Source: Siphonodentalium dalli
Taxonomy: Eukaryota > Mollusca > Scaphopoda > Gadilida > Siphonodentaliidae
Direction: 5' to 3'
NCBI GenBank assembly: GCA_032622095.1
Contig: CP136061.1
Span: 45,203,797 to 45,267,796, forward strand
DNA: 64,000 bases
The notes under the pieces are model-generated. The model did not search any database. It had not been told where the DNA came from and saw nothing but the letters and a program-made list of their open reading frames with translations. The stretch's first letter is position 1, and each line of letters starts with the position of its first letter. A program made the translations under genes and the position numbers. Below, piece by piece: positions 35,018 through 46,092 of this stretch.

Positions 35018-36379
35018 AAGGTTCAGTATGAAATGGCCCGAATAGTAACAGGTGCAACCATCAGTACGAGTAACGCGTGCCTTTTGTCAGAGACTGGCTG
35101 GGAACTCCTCTCTTCACGCCGTAGATAACACAAGCTATGCCAATTTTTTAAAATGATACGAGGAACTGCTCCATCAATTTTAAGAAATTATGTACGACCA
35201 ATTCAGGCAAATAATTCCAGATATAACTTAAGATTTGAACATATAAGACTACCCTCGAATATTAATTATGACTATTATATGGATTCTTTCTTACCATCTG
35301 CAATTACCGAATGGAACAAACTGTCAGAAACTACAAAGAGCAGCAGTACAATCGAAGACTTCAAAAAGGAACTGAACAGTGACAATATACGTCCACCTGC
35401 CTATTTTTATCATAGTAAATGTCGTAAATCTCATATCCTCCATACCCGGTTAAGATTGAACTGCAGCCACCTAAGTGGTGACCTGACAGATAACCATGTA
35501 AAAATTTCCCCCTTCTGTCTATGTGGGGAATTTGAGACAACTTACCACTATCTCTTTGAATGTACATTTTATCAAGAGCCCAGAAGAGAACTATATGACT
35601 CCCTACCATATGTTGCCTTATCTGAGAATACACTAATGCGGGGGTCAAGAGAGCTTAGTCTTCGCGAAAACAAACAAATATTTAATGCAGTACAGACATA
35701 TATTATGAGAACAAAAAGATTTCCATGATCTGTATGGGTAACAAATTGCTTTGGATTCCGGCCGCGTTATGCGGCAGCACGATGTTCTCCATTATATATG
35801 TAGTACTAAATGTCTTCCGATAACGATTATTTTGTAAGTTACTTTACTTGTCACTATTCTGAATATACGTGAAATGATTCTACGTGAAGAATGCAGCGAT
35901 ATTCACAGTAAACCCCATTGAAATAGGAATTGGCCATTGCGATTGACCCCCTCCCATGGAGCCTGACGCATGCATATTACTACGAGCATAATTTTCATCA
36001 CGCAGCAACTAAATTATTGAAAACTCTGTCCCCTCTACTTTCTCACTGTCCCTCTCATTCTCTCTCTCTCTTATCTCTCTCTCTCTCTCGCTGCCTCCTG
36101 CTATCCCTAACACTATCTTCCCGCTGTGTCCATCCCAACTTAAACTTAGTTACTTCTCCTTTAAAAAATATTATTTCTATTATTTCCCGTCTGATCGATA
36201 CCCCCCCTCACTTATTGGGGAAGGGGCATGTCGCCAAAGAGGAGAAGACTTCATATAAGCCCTCGGGCTTGTTGTCTGATCCTCATTTCCATACATTATC
36301 TCTTATATGTTGTATATTTATGTCATTTGTGTATTATGTGTATTATGTTTGGATTTGGAAATAAAAATATGTTTACACT
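35018..36379 (+). mobile_element. 5'-truncated LINE (non-LTR retrotransposon)
   Basis: Flanked by a perfect 11-bp duplication AACTTTCCTCA (35007-35017, 36380-36390). The undamaged Rep-C copy at ~36489 shows the same sequence joined at this point, confirming the empty site. It encodes the 3' end of a reverse-transcriptase protein, followed by a (CT)n-containing 3' region (36057-36093) and a weak tail. Confidence 0.88.
35021..35728 (+). pseudogene. LINE reverse transcriptase, C-terminal region
   Basis: From ~35021 the frame reads VQYEMARIVTGATISTSNAC, then a stop near 35125, then HKLCQFFKMIRGTAPSIL and on to TGA at 35726-35728. It contains the C-terminal finger CLCGEFETTYHYLFEC (CxC..E..H...C) after LRLNCSHLSGDL, typical of many LINE proteins. 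The polymerase core and endonuclease are absent because of 5' truncation. Confidence 0.85.
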
Positions 36380-36501
36380 AACTTTCCTCAATGAGAGCTT
36401 TCCGATGAATGGCAACAAACCATATTTCCGACTAAATCCTGAAAAGTTACCCATAATTCTTCTGTGGTTAAGGAGTCAATTATTTAGGGCATTACTGTAG
36501 G

Positions 36502-36631
36502 CATCATCAGATAAACTTTCCTCACTGAGAGCTTTCCGATGAAAGGCAACAAGCTATATTTCCGACTAAATCCTGAAAAGTTACCCATAATTCTGCTGTG
36601 GTTAAGGAGTCGATTATTTAGGGCATTACTG
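36502..36631. mobile_element. Rep-C MITE half copy
   Basis: GAGAGCTTTCCGATGAAAGG ... TTTAGGGCATTACTGTA. Its end is joined to a Rep-B copy at 36632. Confidence 0.75.
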
Positions 36632-36830
36632 TATATATGCGAGTCTCTCATAGGGAGCTTCTCATATATAAGAGAATACATTGGCTTAACAATATTTACA
36701 TTTACCTTGTACACAGTGCATTCTCTTATATATGAGAGGCCGCCTATGGGAGACTCGCATATATAAGATAATGCACTGGCACAGGATCCTTAATGCTGCA
36801 CCAGCGCAGCTCCCGTCATGAGAGGATTAA
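36632..36830. mobile_element. Rep-B double hairpin
   Basis: Two TATATATGCGAG-type hairpins separated by an ACCTTGT spacer, then CCAGCGCAGCTCCCGTCATG and a TTAA end. Confidence 0.75.
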
Positions 36831-37160
36831 CCCTTTCTATACTAAATACTCATTGATGAGTAATTCCCTCAGGAAATTTTCAGATGATAAGCAAGCCTTG
36901 AAATAGTGCGTCTGTCATTTGCAGAATGAGGTCCCCAGAGGGTGAATTTAGTGATGCTAGCCTGCTATGCGGGGTAGCATCACTAAATTCACCCTCTGGG
37001 GACCTCATTCTGCAAATGACAGACATGCTATTTCAAGGCTTGATGATAAGTTCAACAAACAACCATATCTAAACATTTTCCACCAATGAATATTCATTCT
37101 TCTGTTCTTGTGTTTTCTTTTCGTTTGTTTGTCGTCTGCTCATTTATCCTTAACAAACCC
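36831..37160 (+). mobile_element. Rep-D MITE interrupted by Rep-A
   Basis: TTAACCCTTTCTATACTAAA ... matches the uninterrupted copy at 61412-61666. The Rep-A insertion at 36892-37042 sits inside, and the flanks rejoin at ATGATAAG. Confidence 0.7.
36892..37042. mobile_element. Rep-A MITE nested in Rep-D
   Basis: 151 bp, perfect 8-bp duplication ATGATAAG (36884-36891, 37043-37050). Confidence 0.92.
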
Positions 37161-37172
37161 CCTCCATTTTTG

Positions 37173-37262
37173 AATCACGCCTCAACAGCATGCCTAAGCT
37201 TTGTCCACTGCCATTATTCAAGCTGACTAGCCCCGAACACACAGAAAGGTTATATGCCTAGT
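37173..37262 (+). pseudogene. Duplicated fragment of exon 7 with its donor region
   Basis: This segment matches 34652-34740 (end of exon 7, donor and first intron bases), with a 5-bp deletion, a short insertion and few substitutions. It could encode NSMPKL, PLPLF and TSPE like exon 7, but the VSLLEYRKR half and an acceptor are missing. The donor reads GTTATA instead of GTAATA. Confidence 0.9.
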
Positions 37263-37351
37263 CTATTTACCCTGGTTATATGCCTAGTCTATTTACCCTG
37301 GTTATATGCCTAGTCTATTTACCCTGGTTATATGCCTAGTCTATTTACCCT
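37248..37351 (+). repeat. 26-bp minisatellite born at the duplicated donor
   Basis: Four identical copies of a 26-bp unit, GGTTATATGCCTAGTCTATT plus TACCCT. The unit starts at the donor GGT of the duplicated exon and ends at the start of a Rep-B element. Confidence 0.95.
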
Positions 37352-37620
37352 TTCATGATGGGAGCTGCGCTGGTGCAGCATTAAGATCTTGTGCCATAGC
37401 ATTCTTTTATATATGTGAATCTCCCGTATGGAGCCTTGCATATATGCGAGTCTCCCATATGAAGCCATGCGTATATAAGAGAATACACTGGCTCACAAGG
37501 TCAAGGTAAATTATTGTTGGGCCAATGCATTCTCTTATATATGCGAGGCTCCCTATTGGAGATTCGCATTTATAAGTTGGCATAGGGTTTTCACATAAAT
37601 TCAGGAAGCTCCAGTCAAAG
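37347..37620. mobile_element. Rep-B multi-hairpin copy
   Basis: CCCTTTCATGATGGGAGCTG ... with three diverged GCATTCT(C/T)TTATATATG arms and an end TCAGGAAGCTCCAGTCA. Confidence 0.75.
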
Positions 37621-38620
37621 TGATCTCTTTGGCTTATTGACCTGAGACCATGTGATACATGTGCAGCCCTGTTATCTAGCGTCGGCTATCGGTTGAGCTG
37701 AGGCAAATGCCTAGGCAAAGAGACATTTTGTTGGCTATTTTTTGGATGAGGCAGATCTCAGAACCTGCCAATGTTTTGTGCAAAATTGAAACAAATTGCT
37801 GCAGACATTGTCTTATTGTCGCACAGTGGAAGTCTGCAGAAGCAAAAATTCATTGTTGAATGCCAAGGATTACTGAGATAACAATGATTACACATGCAGT
37901 CAGTCCTTCCCAGGAGACGGGAGCAATTGCTCTCACACCCGTATGCACTCCTAATTTTCAATTCACGGGTGCTAAATTCGCACTCGTCCCTCTTGTCAAA
38001 ATTGGTGACTGTAACCATTGATTCAATATTGAACTATTTTAAGCTTTAGTTTGATCCTTTCCCATCTCAGTTCAATTATGGGCATATCAAAGTGTAACTG
38101 GACATAGGTCTGTAGCACAATGACATTCTGTTTGAGAAAAACTCAACTATTATATTACGGGTGCAATATTACACCCGTCTTCAGAATTGCGGGAGCAAAT
38201 AAATGCTCTCGCTGTGTTTTCCTCGTGGGAAGGACTGCACATGTATCTTGATATTGATAATCAGCAATAGTATTAAAGCCAGACCCAACCAAGGTCTGAC
38301 ATGGATGTATGTGTAGAACATGCAACTACATGTATGTGGATCATACTCCTTGGTTTTTCAATTAACAGCACTGTGATACATGTGTTTCACATGAAGCCAT
38401 GAACCGCATTTTACTTCCATCAACATACCGGTTATTTTATTTATATTTGTAAAATATGTTATATTTATTGTTCTGGACCCCATCAACTGACAGTTTTAGG
38501 ACATACATGAACCTTCAACTATATTTTAATGGATTGTATCGACACCAAGTGAGAATCACATAATTATTTTGGGTATTTGTTATATCTGCTTATTGTAGAG
38601 AATTATAGAAGGGCCCAGTT
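37621..38620. other. Intron 7, nothing recognised
   Basis: No exon or element ends. 37895-38235 contains a weak inverted arrangement of GTCCTTCCCA(G) / GTGGGAAGGACTGCAC, perhaps an unrecognised element. Confidence 0.45.
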
Positions 38621-38632
38621 CAATTCCAGTGG

Positions 38633-39412
38633 AACGATAGTGACTATGATGGAGTGTTAATGATAGTGAATATGATGGAGTGTTAACGATAGTGACTATG
38701 ATGGAGTGTTAACGATAGTGACTATGATGGAGTGTTAATGATAGTGATTATGATGGAGTGCTAATGATGGTGACTGATGGAGTGTTAACGATAGTGACTA
38801 TGATGGAGTGTTAACGATAGTGACTACGATGGAGTGTTAACGATAGTGACTATGATGGAGTGTTAATGATGGTGACTGATGTAGTGTTAACGATAGTGAC
38901 TATGATGGAATGTTAACAATAGTGACTATGATGGAGTGTTAATGATGGTGACTGATGGAGTGTTAACGATAGTGACTATGATGGAGTGTTAACGATGGTG
39001 ACTTTGAGTGTAACGATAGTGACTATGATGGAGTGTTAATGATAGTGACTATGATGGAGTGTTAACGATAGTGACTATGATGGAGTGTTAATGATGGTGA
39101 CTTGGAGTGTAACGATAGTGACTATGATGGAGTGTTAATGATAGTGACTATGATGGAGTGTTAATGATGGTGACTATGATGGAGTGTTAACGATGGTGAC
39201 TGATGGAGTGTAATGATAGTGACTATGATGGAGTGTTAACGATAGTGACTATGATGGAGTGTAATGATAGTGACTATGATGGAGTGTTAACGATAGTGAC
39301 TATGATGGAGTGTTAACAATGGTGAATGATGGAGTGTACCGATAGTGACTATGATGGAGTGTTAACAATGGTGACTGATGGAGTGTAACGATAGTGACTA
39401 TGAAGGAGTTGT
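38633..39412 (+). repeat. 26-bp minisatellite, about 30 copies
   Basis: Tandem GATAGTGACTATGATGGAGT-GTTAAC with shorter variants of about 22-23 bp (GATGGTGACTGATGGAGTGT). Short and long variants are interspersed, as if larger blocks of units had been duplicated. Confidence 0.93.
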
Positions 39413-39510
39413 CGTTTAACTACATGACCACCATACACATTGGAATGAGTATCACCTTTTTCCCACAATTTAATATTTTTTAATTAGAACTTACCAGTAT
39501 ATTTTTATAC

Positions 39511-39830
39511 CCGCATCCCAAAAGATGGGAGTATACTGGATTCATGCGTCCGTCTGTCTAGCCACCCATCCGTCTGTCCGCTCATATATCTCAACCATGG
39601 GTTATTTGATCTCAATGAAATTCGGTAGGCAGATTTGTCATCAAGAGGGCTTTCAAGTTCCGTTCAAGAGTTATCCCTCTTTCTTTATCTGAAAATGTTT
39701 TATTTCCATCCGTCGTTTGTTAGAATTGTCAAGTAATTTGTTCTTTCATCAGATTATTTTTCACAATTTGGTTTCCGACCTGCCCATATTTAAATGTTCA
39801 CCATAGGAGTAATCCCAGCACCCGTGGTGT
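39511..39830 (+). repeat. Rep-E copy with TATACCCGCATCCC head
   Basis: TATACCCGCATCCCAAAAGA-TGGGAGTATACTGG hairpin, GTCCGTCTGTC, and one module. Confidence 0.75.
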
Positions 39831-39922
39831 AACCACTTGTTTAATTATCTTTGTTATGTTATTACTACTCATTCGTTTTGTTTTATTCAGCATTTGAACA
39901 AATGTAATTATCTGTTTTACAG

Positions 39923-40036
39923 TAACAAATGGTGACCCTTTCTCACCTCCTTGGAGAAAAAAGTCTATGAGTCTTTCTGATCGACTCAGATTGGAGTTTG
40001 GTCTGGATGATAGTACCGAAGAGGAAGAAAAGAATC
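39923..40036 (+). CDS. KMT2E: KMT2E/SETD5 orthologue, exon 8
   Basis: The exon follows TCTGTTTTACAG and ends one base into a codon before the perfect donor GTAAGT. The split first codon is G-TA (Val). It encodes TNGDPFSPPWRKKSM, then SLSDRLRLEFGLDD, then an acidic run. The LSDRLRLEFGL segment looks like a short amphipathic helix and may be a small conserved motif of the family tail; I cannot confirm this without an alignment. A TTAA-flanked Rep-B element sits only 53 bp downstream of the donor. Confidence 0.87.
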
Positions 40037-40089
40037 GTAAGTCTCACAGAAATTATTTGAAAAACAGTTTGTCTCACATGTCAAAGTCT

Positions 40090-40509
40090 TTAACCCTTTC
40101 AGTGCCAGGGGCTGATCTCATCGGCCCTAATTTACGGTCTGTAAAATCGGTCCTAAAAAAAATTTAAATTTTTTTTTTTTTTTTTTTGGGTATGCTTAAG
40201 CATGCTATAGCGAATTTAAAAACAAACTGGATAAAACCTTAGGGGCATGTTATAACTCAAAACTATCACCAATTATTCTTAGTAATAATTTTGATGCCCA
40301 TGAAAAACGTAAGATTCCCTGGCACTAAACCTACAAAATAAGTCTTGTTAAAGAATATAAGAAAAAATTATTAAAATTGTAAAAAATAATAACAAATGAT
40401 GAAAAATTGTTAGGCCAATGCATTCTCTCATATATGCGATATAAGAGAATGCATTGGCACTGGGTATATGGGTTTATACAAAAATCGGACCTGGCACTCA
40501 AAGGGTTAA
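40090..40509. mobile_element. TTAA-flanked Rep-B relative next to exon 8
   Basis: TTAACCCTTTCAGTGCCAGG and inverse CCTGGCACTCAAAGGGTTAA, with a short internal GCATTCTCTCATATATGCGA hairpin. A solo left end occurs at 50128-50205. Confidence 0.85.
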
Positions 40510-40912
40510 ATATTTTAGATGTACACTCTAGAGTATAGATAAGTCTATAGTATACTAACCCTAGTATGACCTTAACGGTCTATACATATGAACAATAGTA
40601 TTGAAACGATTGTTGGTTTCAAAAGTTGACTATTCGCCAAGTCGATCGAACCCCACTCCCAATTTTCCATTTATAAACATTGGCACGGGAACGTCTTTTG
40701 AGATGCAGGTTTTAGAACTCTTGTTCATATGTTTTTGTCAGATTACTCCGTACAAGCTTTGAAAGTACGGCTATGTACATATCACATGGCCATGGATAAC
40801 CAACTCTGTCCACAGAGGATAAATGTCAGTGTGCTTGATTTACGGTATTAACATGGTGTGATATTGAGCCTATGTTCAACCTTATCGCTCTGCAACTCAA
40901 ACATACAGTAAT

Positions 40913-41150
40913 GCCCAAAATAATCGACTCCTTAATCACTGCAGAATTATGGGTAATTTTTCAGGATTTAGTCGGAAAAAAAGTCTTTAAATATTTTAGA
41001 TGTACACTCTAGAGTATAGTTAAGTCTATAGGTATACTAACCTTAGCTTTCCGATGAATGGCAACAAGCCATATTTCCGACTAAATCCTGAAAAATTACC
41101 CATAATTCTGCTGTGGTTAAGGAGTTGATTATTTAGGGCATTACTGTAAA
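40913..41150. mobile_element. Rep-C MITE
   Basis: ACAGTAATGCCCAAAATAAT ... TTATTTAGGGCATTACTGTA. The left arm is followed by ~60 bp repeated from ~40500-40565 (TAGATGTACACTCTAGAGTA), so a local duplication has been captured in the loop. Confidence 0.8.
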
Positions 41151-41218
41151 TTTCAACCACCACATTATTATATTTTCCTCTGGAGATACAGTTGGCACAA
41201 ATTATCGGAAAGTTTGTT

Positions 41219-41485
41219 TAACCCTTTTATGATGGGAGCAGAGCTGTCGCAGCATTAAAGATCCTGTGCCAGTGCATTCTATAATATATGCGATTTTCCC
41301 ATTGGGAGCCTTGCATATATAAGAGAATGCACTGGCTTACAAGGTCAAGGTAAATATTGTTAAGCCAATGTATTCTCTTATATATGCGAGGCTTTCTATG
41401 GGAGACTCGCATATGTATAAGTATGCATTGGCACAGGGTTTTCACAAAATTTTAGGAAGCTCCATTAATGAAGAGGTTAATCTAC
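41219..41485. mobile_element. Rep-B multi-hairpin
   Basis: TTAACCCTTTTATGATGGGA ... two hairpins ... AGGAAGCTCCATTAATG...GGTTAA. Confidence 0.8.
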
Positions 41486-42515
41486 TAACCACATAAAACA
41501 ATTTTTGGCCTTAAATTAAGTGTATTGCAAAACAGATATCACGATACAATGGTTCGCTTAACATTTTTTTTTAAATACAACATTTGTCACTTTCAGCGAA
41601 GTGTTCTGCAATTGTCGATGAGATCTTCACTTTAATTATTTCTTAAAAAATCTATCTATTTTTTACTAAAAGGCTAATGTCCAAAAAAATCCACCTTCTT
41701 GGTGACATGTCATCAAACTGCCTTGTTATGTTATCACTGTCGATAGTAGTAATTACAATATGTGTATCTATTAAAACTTCTAATATTTTTATACCACAGT
41801 GAATTTATCTAGATATGTTGTTAGTTTACATGCATTGCAACTGGGATGTGATATTTGAATATTATATATCTAACAGCTAATGGGAAATCTAGCAGTGATA
41901 GCGAGGATGTTCCCCCGCCCCCTCCTCCTCCTGTAGCTAAGAAGACCGGTTCTAGCCCCCCTGGTGAGTCATTGTGCATGGTCGCGTCAATATTTTATAA
42001 CTTGCTTTCTGGTCTTCTCCACTTCTATTTTAATATCTTATAATCCATTTGCATGACTTTGGTTTCCCTTTATAGTATATATACTACATAGAGCTTACTT
42101 ATTGGTGTTAGAACTTAGTTGTAGCTTGTCATATCTGAAAGTCTGTGTAGTTTAGTTCAAAACAATTGCCTGTCTCTCAGGCTGTGGCCTGGTCATCAAA
42201 ATTATGCCATAATGAGAACTTTTGCACTCCACTATTTATTATTATTATTATATATACATTTAAAATGCATTTCACAATAAATTTGTTTCAATGCGCATAT
42301 ATCGAGTGGTTAAAAAAATCTAAATTTTTAAAAGACACATATGAGCAACAAAGATCAAATGAGATAGCTGATAACAGACAAGTTCAAGTTCTCATAAGAT
42401 AAAAATATGACTTGAGATAAAATTAACCTGATGATTAAGATCTATATCATTCTAAAGAAAGTATTGGTGTAGTTATAAACTGAAATATATTTAAAAAATG
42501 TTAGTTTTCAATGCC
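41486..42515. other. End of intron 8 and start of intron 9
   Basis: Apart from exon 9 I see no gene or element; short AT repeats (TTATTATTATTATTATATATA) near 42236. Confidence 0.5.
41877..41963 (+). CDS. KMT2E: KMT2E/SETD5 orthologue, exon 9 (poly-Pro)
   Basis: An 87-nt exon after TATCTAACAG with donor GTGAGT. It is phase 1 on both sides, so it can be skipped without a frame change. It encodes a Pro codon at the junction, NGKSSSDSEDV, seven prolines, and VAKKTGSSPP. The Ser/Asp acidic patch followed by poly-proline resembles a profilin- or SH3/WW-binding stretch, and poly-proline is typical of the KMT2E C-terminus. The 7.6-kb intron that follows is the second longest of the gene here. Confidence 0.85.
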
Positions 42516-42906
42516 TTAACCCTTTACCCAACAGAATGGCCCTGTGCCAATGCATTCTCTTATATATGCGAGTCGACCATAGGTCGCCTCGCATATATAA
42601 GAGAATGCATTGGCTTAACACATTAAAAATTATAAAATTGTTAAAGAATGTAAGAAAAAATGGTAAAAAGTGTTAAAAAAAAGATTTTTTATAGGCCAAT
42701 GCATTCTCTTATATATGCGAGGCGACCTATGGTCGACTCGCATATATAAGAGAATGCATTGGCACAGGGCATAACTGTAACTATCACAATGTGGTCAAGG
42801 AGCCGGTTCCAATGATATCCATATGTGTATGGTTCTATTGAGACAGACCGAAGATATTTTAGGCTGTTGAAGCTTTATTTGGCCGGTTTGTTGGGTAAAG
42901 GGTTAA
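42516..42906. mobile_element. Rep-B, full-length reference copy
   Basis: TTAACCCTTTACCCAACA to TGTTGGGTAAAGGGTTAA with two perfect hairpins whose arms read GCCAATGCATTCTCTTATAT, and a tail containing GGTCAAGGAGCCGGTTCC. TTAA at both ends fits a piggyBac- or Kolobok-type target. Confidence 0.9.
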
Positions 42907-43618
42907 AGTCACCAATGCACCCAACTTGCGCACGTCATCTGGTAGAGAATTCCCAAATCAATACTTGTTTGAAAAATTTGTGTCCATAATTCACATTGGT
43001 GAGATTGATTTCCTTCACATCAAGTCCTCGAACAGAAGAACGGGGTAGGCATGCCTGTGGTTCTGACTTAGCTTTCATCAAAAATCACCCAATCTTAAAT
43101 CTGAACTGGTAAACTGGTCTGTTCGATTCTCAATTCTGTGAGTGTTTGAATAAAATCGTACAGCAATTATTTTGTTCCGATTAAAACTTTCTCCAACAAG
43201 ATTGAATGCGAATAAAAAGTTTGCACAAGCAGGGTTCTGGGACCATGCTCATAGGACTGAGAAACGGGAAATTTACTTTGGCCTCACTGCAATATTTTCC
43301 ACTGATAATATAATTCTCAAATATAGTGTTTGTTTGGCATAATTAATGCTTTAGAAAAACTCAAAATTTCAATTTTGAGAAAAAATAAAAAGTCTTTCCG
43401 GATCCTTCAATATTTTTTTTTTAATTTCCTGAGAACACAACTTTTTTTGAATGGCCTTAATTCCCATTTCTAAAGAGTCGCTAAATAAGTGCAGGGATTA
43501 AATTTTGTGGCTAATGCATAATTTCAACCTGTATATTTTATTCTATGCATGCTAATAACTTGGGGTTGGGTGCTTGTGATTGTATCAGACCATTTTAATT
43601 TATGTTCTGGGACATGTT
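42907..43618. other. Intron 9, nothing recognised
   Basis: No open frame with exon borders and no element ends. Confidence 0.5.
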
Positions 43619-43833
43619 ACAGTAATGCCCTAAGTAATTGACCCCTTAACCACAGCAGAATTATGGGTAACTTTTCAGGATTCAGTCGGAAATATGGCTT
43701 GTTGCCATTCATCGGAAAGCTCTCCCCAAGAGCTTTCCGATGAATGGCAACAAGCCATATTTCTGACTAAATCCTGAAAAGTTACCCATAATTCTGCTGT
43801 GGCTAAGGGGTCGATTACTTAGGGCATTACTGT
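43619..43833. mobile_element. Rep-C MITE, complete
   Basis: TACAGTAATGCCCTAAGTAA to its inverse, nearly perfect hairpin over ~100 bp arms. TA-plus-CAGT ends are characteristic of Tc1/mariner-type MITEs. Confidence 0.9.
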
Positions 43834-44780
43834 ATATATAAATATCACTACAGTCAGGTCATATTGGTCTCCATATCCCGTTCAGTTGAAATGGTAAGAT
43901 TCTGGATTTGACGAGCTGCCGCAGGCAAAAGACATAACAAGAAAGCAAACTAAAGCTACGTCACTTTACTCTTGCTTTTTTTGGAATGAGCAGATCACCA
44001 CATTCTATGAAGTACGGAAACTGACTACTGGTGGAATATGACACGTTATGCTGAATTTTATTTATATGCAAACCAATCTGTACATAGACTAATTTTGTTT
44101 CGAGTAAGAACTAATTGTGGTAGCATGTTTTCACATGCATCCCATCATAATTTCATTGTAATCAAATGACAGTGAGATTTATTTTTATTGATCCCAGAAT
44201 GAAATACTGTTGCTGGTAGACTGGTAGTTAAGTGTACATCATGTCGAAAATTAAATATCCTAGAAAGATATCACTGATAAAGTGACTGTTACATTCCATT
44301 TTATGGTTAATTTTGCCATAATGGATATAAATGTGGATAAACAATGTAGTGTTTTGAAATTTTTCCCTTTGTCAGCAAATACAGTTAATAGTTTCATCAT
44401 TTCAGAGCCAATAATACTGATTCGCAAAACCACACTGCTCCCGATAACTTCACTAAAATGTGCCGTATTTTGCTGTGAAAACTCAGTCATATAATCAATA
44501 CTAGTATTATTTGTGTCTTAATTATCAAACAGGGTGGGTTGGTTTTATTTATTCATGCATGTTATCTCTCTTTATATTAGTGTTTGTGCTTAGATTAGAT
44601 TAGCCTAGATCTGTTATACTATTAGGTCTACTAACAAATTAACAGTACTATTGTAGTTTGGTCTAAACATGATTTCAGTCAAGATAGAATTGCTCACATA
44701 GCCTGTGACTTTGATAGGTTTTGTTTGCCACAAATTTGCCCTTTGTTCTCTTGTTTCACACTTGAGATGATTCTACCTAT
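43834..44780. other. Intron 9, nothing recognised
   Basis: No gene or element ends seen. Confidence 0.5.
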
Positions 44781-44784
44781 ATAG

Positions 44785-45085
44785 CTATAGTCACCACTCC
44801 TCGTCTGTCCGTCGGGGCCATAAGACCAAATGGGTTCATATTTGGCATGAATGTTTCCTAGGTGACTCACATTCCGATTTGTTCAAATGAGGTCACCATG
44901 TAAAATATGGGCAGTGCCGGGGACATAACTCTTTCCCCGACATAGTAATTCTAAAAATGACTTCTTCTCACGAACCATTGGGCTTATTTAGCTTATATTT
45001 GGTATGGATGTTCCTTCTGTGAGTGGTATTCAAATTTGTTCAAATGGGGTCTCCAGGTCAAATATTGGCAGTCGGAACATAACTC
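44785..45085 (+). repeat. Rep-E modules without clear head
   Basis: 'CACTCCTCGTCTGTCCGTC' and two modules with 'GGTTCATATTTGGCATG' and 'GATTTGTTCAAATGAGGTC'. Confidence 0.75.
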
Positions 45086-45104
45086 TTAAACAAAAACAAA
45101 ATTT

Positions 45105-45312
45105 TCATTATGTTATATATGCGAGTTTCCCCATTGGGAGCCTCGCATATATAAGATAATGCACTGGCTTACAAGGCCAAAGTAAATATTGTTAGGCCAA
45201 TGCATTCTCTTATATTTGCGAATCTCTCTATTGGAGACTCTCATATATAAGAGGATGCTTTGGAACAGGGCTGTCTCAAAATTTCAAGAAGCTCCAGTCA
45301 TGGAAGTGTTAA
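45105..45312. mobile_element. Rep-B copy, left end lost
   Basis: Two GCGAG-type hairpins, then AAGAAGCTCCAGTCATGG...GTTAA. Confidence 0.75.
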
Positions 45313-45431
45313 ATATTGATATTAACATATATGTACTTCACGCTGTTACATTTACCTTTTTAGTGGCTTATGTTTTCAGGCGGCTCCACACATGTGAAAT
45401 GAATAATGGGTTACAGGTGTTGTGTAATTAT

Positions 45432-45778
45432 AATACCTGTGTTTAGGGTTTGGTAGGTAGGTAGGGAATTTTTTTTTTCTTCTTCAAATTGTTTTATTCT
45501 GAATTCCATTGGGTCATTGACAATTCAATCTGGAAAGCTTCACAAGTCAGATTCATTGAAAGGGTCAATACTAAATATGGTTATTCTTGAATTAGTCAGA
45601 GCACTAGACTAATAAAACTTCTAAAAAAAAATTATAGGAGAGGTTTGAAAATGGGTAAGATACCTTTTGATCCCCATCCAACTGAGAAAAAAAAATAATC
45701 GGTGTCTACAGTCCAATAAAAAGTTTTGGGTAGGCACCGTTTTCTAGGGTAGGTAGGGAAACCCTAAACACAGGTATT
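45432..45778. mobile_element. Small MITE with AATACCTGTGTTTAGGG ends
   Basis: Left AATACCTGTGTTTAGGGTTT and right AAACCCTAAACACAGGTATT are perfect inverses over 20 bp; a GGTAGGTAGGG motif lies next to both. 347 bp, no protein. Confidence 0.8.
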
Positions 45779-45819
45779 TTTTTTTTTGGCCTTATCTTTT
45801 TATGTGATTATATACACGG

Positions 45820-45945
45820 TTCGTACACAGGTCTGGAATCCTGGAAAAGTCTGCAAAATGACACCTATTTCTATCCTGGTATGGACAAGTCCTTGAACAT
45901 AAGCTGCTCTGTGAAACTTGATCTTGAAAAGTTATGGAATATCCA
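45820..45945 (+). repeat. Fragment of the 27533-28226 element
   Basis: GGTTCGTACACAGGTCTGGA and ATCCTGGAAAAGTCTG match the left end of that hAT-like element. The right end is absent. Confidence 0.7.
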
Positions 45946-46092
45946 CAGCTGTTGTCCATTGTAAATATATGCTTTAGTATATATTCTAAGAGGAATATTC
46001 CTTACAGTATATATACTATAACATTTATTTATTATATTGCCCAACCACTGTGATTAAACACTAAACATCATCTATGTAGAGTCCAAATTAAC

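Larger units (their letters stand above)
34806..36501. mobile_element. Rep-C (TA-type) MITE cluster, split by a LINE
   Basis: CAGTAATGCCCTAAATAA ... TTTAGGGCATTACTG ends with internal CCATATTTCCGACTAAATCC arms. The cluster is broken by the LINE at 35018-36379. A further copy follows directly at 36502-36631. Confidence 0.8.

Noticed and set aside
36228-36364. Frames in the CT-rich tail of the LINE.
   Set aside because: Low-complexity (CT)n-driven translation in the 3' untranslated part of the LINE.
4222-39412. CRISPR-like arrays at 4222-4534 and 38633-39412.
   Set aside because: Units are contiguous without unique spacers, and the genome is eukaryotic; these are minisatellites.
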